A DNA stretch of 64,000 nucleotides from Streptomyces sp. HUAS YS2 (GTDB lineage: Bacteria; Actinomycetota; Actinomycetes; Streptomycetales; Streptomycetaceae): positions 2,046,001 through 2,110,000 of the forward strand of contig NZ_CP137573.1 in the NCBI RefSeq assembly GCF_033343995.1, read 5' to 3'. Position numbers and translations under genes: made by a program. Shown piece by piece: positions 59,941-64,000 of this stretch. Under the pieces are notes generated by a model, which saw only the letters and a program-made list of their open reading frames with translations, was not told the DNA's origin and did no database searches. Position 1 is the stretch's first letter. Each line of letters begins with the position of its first letter.

Positions 59941-61992
59941 CTAGTTGCTCTTTCCGGCCGGTTCCTTCGCGCCCTTCTCGACCGGGCCGCGCCGGACCGA
60001 TCCCGGCGCGTTCCACTCCTGGCGCTTGCGCGCCCGCTTCTTCGCCAGCTCGGAGGACCGCAGCTGGTACGGGACCGATGTCACCATCACGCCCGGTGTG
60101 AACAGCAGCCGGCCCTTCAGCCGCAGCGCGCTCTGGTTGTGCAGCAGGTGCTCGTACCAGTGGCCGACGACGTACTCGGGGATGTAGACCATCACCGCGT
60201 CGCGCGGGCTGTCCCGGCGGACGTTCTTCACGTACTCGATGACCGGCCGGGTGATCTCGCGGTACGGCGAGTCGAGGATCTTGAGCGGTACGTTGATGCC
60301 GCGCCGCTCCCACTCCGCCTTGAGGGCCTTGGTCTCGGCCGGGTCGACGTTGACGCTCAGCGCCTCCAGCTCGTCGGCGTGCATCAGCTTGGCGTACGCG
60401 AGCGCGCGCAGCGTGGGCTTGTGCAGCTTGGAGACGAGCACGACGGACCGGACGCGCGAGGGGCGGACGTACTCGTCCGGGCGCTCCTCGGCCGCCGCGA
60501 TCTCGTCGGCGACCCCGTCGTAGTGGCGCCGGATCGCGGTCATCGTCACGTAGAAGATCACCATGCCGAGCAGCGCGACCCAGGCGCCGTGGGTGAACTT
60601 CGTGGCGAGGACGACGACCAGGACCAGGCCGGTGAAGAAGGCGCCGAAGGCGTTGATCGCGCGGGAGCGGATCATGTGGCGGCGCTTGGCCGGGTCCTTC
60701 TCGGTCTTCAGGTGCCGGTTCCAGTGCCGGACCATGCCGGTCTGGCTGAGCGTGAAGGAGACGAAGACGCCGACGATGTACAGCTGGATCAGCTTGGTCG
60801 AGTCGGCGCCGTACACCCACACCAGCAGGATCGCCGCGCCGGCCAGCAGCACGATGCCGTTGGAGAACGCGAGGCGGTCGCCGCGGGTGTGCAGCTGGCG
60901 CGGCAGGTAGCGGTCCTGGGCGAGGATCGAGCCGAGCAGGGGGAAGCCGTTGTACGCCGTGTTCGCGGCGAGGAACAGGACGAGGGCCGTGGCCGCGGCG
61001 AGCACGACGAAGAAGAAGGTGCCGTCGCCGAAGACCGCGGCGGCGACCTGGGAGATCACCGGGTCCTGGACGTAGCTCTCGCCGACCGGCTTGCCGTTGC
61101 TGATCAGGTCCGTGGCGGGGTTCTCGGCCATCCGCACGTCCGTGGCCATGGCCAGGAAGATGATGCCGCAGAACATGGTGACGGCCAGGCCGCCCATCAG
61201 GGCGAGGGTGGTCGCCGCGTTCTTCGACTTCGGCTTGCGGAAGGCGGGGACGCCGTTGGAGATCGCCTCGACGCCGGTGAGGGCCGCACAGCCGGAGGAG
61301 AAGGCGCGCAGCAGCAGGAAGACCAGCGCGAAGCCGGACAGGCCGGCGTGCTCGGGCTTGATCTCGAAGTCGGCGGTGGGCGCCATCATGGTGTCGCCGA
61401 GGACGATGCCCCGGTACGCGCCCCAGGCGATCATGATGAAGACGCCGGCGACGAAGATGTACGTCGGGATGGCGAACAGGCTGCCCGACTCCTTCACGCC
61501 GCGCAGGTTCATCAGCGTCAGCAGCACGATGATCACGATCGCGCAGAGGACCTTGTTCTCCACCACGAACGGGATGGCCGAACCGAGGTTCTCCACTCCG
61601 GAGGAGATGGAGACGGCGACGGTGAGGACGTAGTCGACGAGCAGGGCGCTCGCGACGGTCAGTCCGGCCTTCGGGCCCAGGTTCGTGTTGGCGACCTCGT
61701 AGTCGCCGCCGCCGCTCGGGTACGCGTGCACGTTCTGCCGGTACGAGGCGACGACCGTGAACATCAGGACGACGACGGCCAGCGCGATCCACGGGCTGAA
61801 GTGGTACGCCGAGAGCCCCGCGATCGACAGGACGAGCAGGACCTCGCCCGGGGCGTACGCCACCGAGGACAGCGGGTCGGAGGCGAAGACGGGGAGGGCG
61901 ATGCGCTTCGGAAGGAGCGTTTCCCCGAGCTTGTCGCTGCGCAGGGCCCGCCCGATCAGGATCCGTTTGGGCACGTCGGTCAGTTTGGGCAC
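59941..61992 (-). CDS. KimA-type potassium importer (APC family)
   Basis: A 683-residue APC-superfamily permease that follows Bacillus KimA, a high-affinity K+/H+ symporter. Shared runs are SDPLSSVAYAPGEVLLVL, YPSGGGDYEVANTNLG, LLVDYVLTVAVSISSG, FSSGCAALTGVEAISNGVPAF, AANTAYNGFPLLGSILAQDRYLP and the C-terminal LLHNQSALRLKGRLLF. About 12 membrane segments precede a cytoplasmic C-terminal domain (about residues 490-683) with the universal-stress-like fold. The GTG at 61992 precedes the VPKLTDVPKRILIGRAL start. It is divergent from two TrkA-like genes across a 234-bp gap, which supports a K+ role. In Bacillus KimA is controlled by c-di-AMP; no riboswitch could be recognised here by eye. Confidence 0.87.
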   Translation of the reverse strand: MPKLTDVPKRILIGRALRSDKLGETLLPKRIALPVFASDPLSSVAYAPGEVLLVLSIAGLSAYHFSPWIALAVVVLMFTVVASYRQNVHAYPSGGGDYEVANTNLGPKAGLTVASALLVDYVLTVAVSISSGVENLGSAIPFVVENKVLCAIVIIVLLTLMNLRGVKESGSLFAIPTYIFVAGVFIMIAWGAYRGIVLGDTMMAPTADFEIKPEHAGLSGFALVFLLLRAFSSGCAALTGVEAISNGVPAFRKPKSKNAATTLALMGGLAVTMFCGIIFLAMATDVRMAENPATDLISNGKPVGESYVQDPVISQVAAAVFGDGTFFFVVLAAATALVLFLAANTAYNGFPLLGSILAQDRYLPRQLHTRGDRLAFSNGIVLLAGAAILLVWVYGADSTKLIQLYIVGVFVSFTLSQTGMVRHWNRHLKTEKDPAKRRHMIRSRAINAFGAFFTGLVLVVVLATKFTHGAWVALLGMVIFYVTMTAIRRHYDGVADEIAAAEERPDEYVRPSRVRSVVLVSKLHKPTLRALAYAKLMHADELEALSVNVDPAETKALKAEWERRGINVPLKILDSPYREITRPVIEYVKNVRRDSPRDAVMVYIPEYVVGHWYEHLLHNQSALRLKGRLLFTPGVMVTSVPYQLRSSELAKKRARKRQEWNAPGSVRRGPVEKGAKEPAGKSN

Positions 61993-62226
61993 GCAGAGGA
62001 TCGTAAGCGTTCGAAATCCGCCGTGCCCAGGCGCACCCCCGATGCGCACGGAATCTCCCGCTCCAGCACCGCGGATGCGGTCCCGAATGGGGTTGCCGCA
62101 TAAGCTCGGACCGGGCAGCACGGCCGGTCGTTGCCCGCCGCGGCCCGGGCAAGTCGGGCGAGGAAAGTTGTGAGCAGGGTGTATTCGCAGGTCAGCAGGG
62201 CGATCAGGAGTGCGGGGTAAGGGGAC

Positions 62227-62895
62227 GTGCACATCGTCATCATGGGCTGCGGGCGAGTGGGAGCCGCTCTCGCGCAGACCCTGGAACAGCAGGGGCACAC
62301 CGTCGCGGTCGTGGACCAGGACCCGACGGCTTTTCGCCGTCTCGGCTCCGGGTTCGGCGGCCGTCGCGTCACCGGCGTCGGGTTCGACCAGGACACGCTG
62401 CGCGAGGCGGGCATCGAGGAGGCCGGCGCCTTCGCTGCGGTGAGCAGCGGCGACAACTCCAACATCATCGCGGCGCGGGTCGCCCGCGAGATGTTCGGCA
62501 TCGAGAACGTCGCGGCGCGGATCTACGACCCCCGGCGCGCCGAGGTCTACCAGCGCCTGGGCATTCCGACGGTCGCGACGGTCCGGTGGACCGCGGACCA
62601 GATGCTGCGGCGACTGCTCCCGTCCGGCGCGGAGCCGCTGTGGCGAGACCCGAGCGGCGGCGTCCAGCTCGCCGAGGTGCACACCTCGACGGAGTGGATC
62701 GGCCACAAGGTCAGCCGCCTGCAGGAGGAGACCGGCGTGCGCGTGGCCTTCCTCACCCGCTTGGGCGAAGCGATTCTGCCGACGTCGCAGACGGTGCTGC
62801 AGGAGGGCGACCTCGTGCACGTGATGATGCGTACGGACGAGATCGAGAAGGTCGAGGCGGCGTTCGCCGCGGGGCCCGAGGAGGGCGGTCACTGA
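62227..62895 (+). CDS. TrkA-like K+ regulatory subunit (RCK domain) 1
   Basis: A 222-residue protein. The RCK_N Rossmann motif is MHIVIMGCGRVGAALAQTLEQQGHTVAVVDQD; the RCK_C ligand domain is about 135-215 (VAFLTRLGEAILPTSQTVLQEGDLVHVMM). These cytosolic subunits gate or activate potassium transporters in response to NAD(H), ATP or c-di-AMP. The GTG at 62227 is the start. Its stop overlaps the next gene's ATG (TGATG). Confidence 0.92.
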   Translation: MHIVIMGCGRVGAALAQTLEQQGHTVAVVDQDPTAFRRLGSGFGGRRVTGVGFDQDTLREAGIEEAGAFAAVSSGDNSNIIAARVAREMFGIENVAARIYDPRRAEVYQRLGIPTVATVRWTADQMLRRLLPSGAEPLWRDPSGGVQLAEVHTSTEWIGHKVSRLQEETGVRVAFLTRLGEAILPTSQTVLQEGDLVHVMMRTDEIEKVEAAFAAGPEEGGH

Positions 62896-63575
62896 TGCGT
62901 GTCGCTATTGCGGGCGCGGGTGCGGTGGGCCGTTCCATCGCGGGCGAGCTGCTGGAGAACGGGCACGAGGTGCTCCTGATCGACAAGGCGCCCACCGCCA
63001 TCTCGGTGGAGCGGGTACCGCAGGCGGAGTGGCTGCTGGCCGACGCCTGTGAGATCACCTCGCTGGACGAGGCGGCGCTGCAGCGCTGCAACGTCGTCAT
63101 CGCGGCGACCGGCGATGACAAGGTCAACCTGGTCGTCTCGCTGCTCGCGAAGACCGAGTACGGCGTGCCGCGGGTGGTCGCCCGGGTGAACAACCCGAAG
63201 AACGAGTGGCTGTTCAACGAGTCCTGGGGCGTGGACGTCGCCGTGTCGACTCCGCGCCTGATGTCGGCCCTGGTGGAGGAGGCGGTGAGCGTCGGCGACC
63301 TCGTCCGGCTGCTGCGCTTCAGCCACGGCGACGCGAACCTGGTGGAGCTGACGCTGCCGCCGGAGTCGGCGATCGCGGGCACGCAGGTCGGCGACGTCGC
63401 CTGGCCGCAGGACACCTCGCTGGTCACCATCATCCGCGGCTCCCGGGTGCTCACCCCGAGCGCCGAGGAGACGCTGGAGGCGGGCGACGAGCTGCTGTTC
63501 GTCGCGGCCCAGGCGCGCGAGGAGCAGCTGGAGGACCTGCTGTCGGTGCGCCGCGAGGGCACCACGGCGGAGTAG
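62895..63575 (+). CDS. TrkA-like K+ regulatory subunit (RCK domain) 2
   Basis: A 226-residue paralogue of the preceding protein. MRVAIAGAGAVGRSIAGELLENGHEVLLIDKAP binds the nucleotide; the RCK_C part is about 135-220 (VELTLPPESAIAGTQVGDVAWPQDTSLVTIIRGSRVLTP, ELLFVA). It is translationally coupled to its neighbour, so the pair probably forms a hetero-oligomer controlling the divergent KimA-like importer or another K+ channel. A strong terminator follows. Confidence 0.92.
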   Translation: MRVAIAGAGAVGRSIAGELLENGHEVLLIDKAPTAISVERVPQAEWLLADACEITSLDEAALQRCNVVIAATGDDKVNLVVSLLAKTEYGVPRVVARVNNPKNEWLFNESWGVDVAVSTPRLMSALVEEAVSVGDLVRLLRFSHGDANLVELTLPPESAIAGTQVGDVAWPQDTSLVTIIRGSRVLTPSAEETLEAGDELLFVAAQAREEQLEDLLSVRREGTTAE

Positions 63576-63589
63576 CGGCGCGTACGGGA

Positions 63590-63629
63590 AAGGGGCCCGG
63601 GGAAGCGGATTCGCTTCCCCGGGCCCCTT
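63590..63629. terminator. Strong bidirectional terminator
   Basis: A perfect 16-bp GC-rich stem (63592-63607 with 63612-63627, loop GATT) with flanking AA/TT pairs lies between the convergent TrkA-like gene and DUF3159 gene. Confidence 0.9.
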
Positions 63630-63650
63630 CGTCTGCACAACGCCGAGGCG

Positions 63651-64000
63651 CTACGCCTCCGGGTGCTGCTGCGCGGCCTGCGCCGCGGCGGCCTTGCGGG
63701 CCTTCTCGGCCTGCTCCTCCGCCTCCATCTCGGCGAAGACGTCGATCGGCGCCGGGGCCTTCGCGAGGAAGACCCAGGTCAGGTAGACGGCCAGCAGGAA
63801 CGGCGGGATCTTCAGGGCGACCAGGACCCAGCCCAGCTGGGTGGTGTCCGCCCACCAGTACAGCGGGAAGAGGATCGCGCACTTCGCCAGCAGGATCAGG
63901 CCCCAGGCCCAACTCGCCTTGGCGTACGCCTTCTTGCGGCCGGGGTTGCGGGTCCGCCAGGAGAGGTTCTCCTTGAAGACCGGGCCGAGGATCACGCCGA
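63651..64000 (-). CDS. DUF3159 family membrane protein (5' end outside window)
   Basis: Only the C-terminal part (about 116 codons) is in the window; the reading frame runs off the right edge. It shows GPVFKENLSWRTRNPGRKKAYAKASWAWGLILLAKCAILFPLYW and the helix WVLVALKIPPFLLAVYLTWVFLA, then an Ala/Glu-rich basic tail. This matches DUF3159, a multi-helix membrane family conserved beside the trkA genes in streptomycetes. Function unknown. Confidence 0.85.
   Translation of the reverse strand, partial: GVILGPVFKENLSWRTRNPGRKKAYAKASWAWGLILLAKCAILFPLYWWADTTQLGWVLVALKIPPFLLAVYLTWVFLAKAPAPIDVFAEMEAEEQAEKARKAAAAQAAQQHPEA

Noticed and set aside
58999..62103. Plus-strand frame of over 1000 codons opposite the methyltransferase and KimA-like genes
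   Set aside because: Repetitive charged translation; both opposite-strand genes have complete family signatures.

Overview
The base composition (very GC-rich, G/C in most third codon positions), abundant GTG starts, 4-bp translational overlaps and the gene families point to a Streptomyces or close relative. The far right (58.5-64 kb) is ordinary chromosome: an RNA m5U methyltransferase, a KimA-type potassium importer, two TrkA/RCK proteins and a DUF3159 protein. Most of what lies to its left reads as accessory DNA, including three pathway-sized gene groups.

0.5-6.3 kb: a compact operon of an ATP-grasp ligase, a 2-oxoglutarate/Fe(II) dioxygenase of the isoleucine-hydroxylase family, two MFS exporters and a BioF2/FemAB-like acyltransferase. 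It resembles a small pathway for a hydroxylated amino acid or dipeptide. 6.3-11.2 kb: stress and repair genes on the minus strand (SDR-DUF2867 fusion, photolyase, DUF1269 protein, baeRF protein).

11.7-31.7 kb: a biosynthetic cluster centred on a PrnB-type (tryptophan to arylpyrrole) haem-enzyme homologue. Around it are two PhzS-like flavin monooxygenases, an HpaB-type hydroxylase, a stand-alone ketosynthase whose active-site Cys is Gln (KSQ type), an NmrA-family protein, a FrnE/DsbA-like isomerase, a Tat-exported BBE oxidase and an MFS exporter. The cluster also carries class II DAHP synthase and trpE, trpG, trpD and trpC. AraC and MocR regulators sit inside it; GACCAA direct repeats at 24-bp spacing lie in both divergent promoter regions near the MocR gene. 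No tryptophan halogenase, acyl carrier protein or acyltransferase is visible. A TetR/MFS pair with strong palindromic operators follows (31.7-33.9 kb).

33.9-58.55 kb: a putative genomic island. Its left end carries a divergent 3' fragment of the RNA methyltransferase gene whose intact copy lies at the right end, giving a roughly 70-bp direct repeat (attL/attR-like). A 20-bp inverted repeat lies just inside. The cargo is vapBC, a PAS-GAF-SpoIIE-HATPase phosphatase, an MFS protein and a TetR-controlled catabolic set. That set holds a gamma-glutamylation pathway (GS-like ligase, PuuB-like oxidase, aldehyde dehydrogenase, PuuD-like hydrolase) and a Chn-like set (Baeyer-Villiger monooxygenase, esterase, alcohol and aldehyde dehydrogenases). 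It also holds a 3-aminoacyl-CoA ammonia-lyase homologue, two acyl-CoA ligases (one fused to an enoyl-CoA hydratase), a PhyH dioxygenase and a DUF485 plus SSS-symporter pair. I infer uptake and breakdown of an aliphatic or alicyclic amine or amino-ketone. No integrase is visible. All functions are read from sequence motifs and family resemblance; no database search was run.
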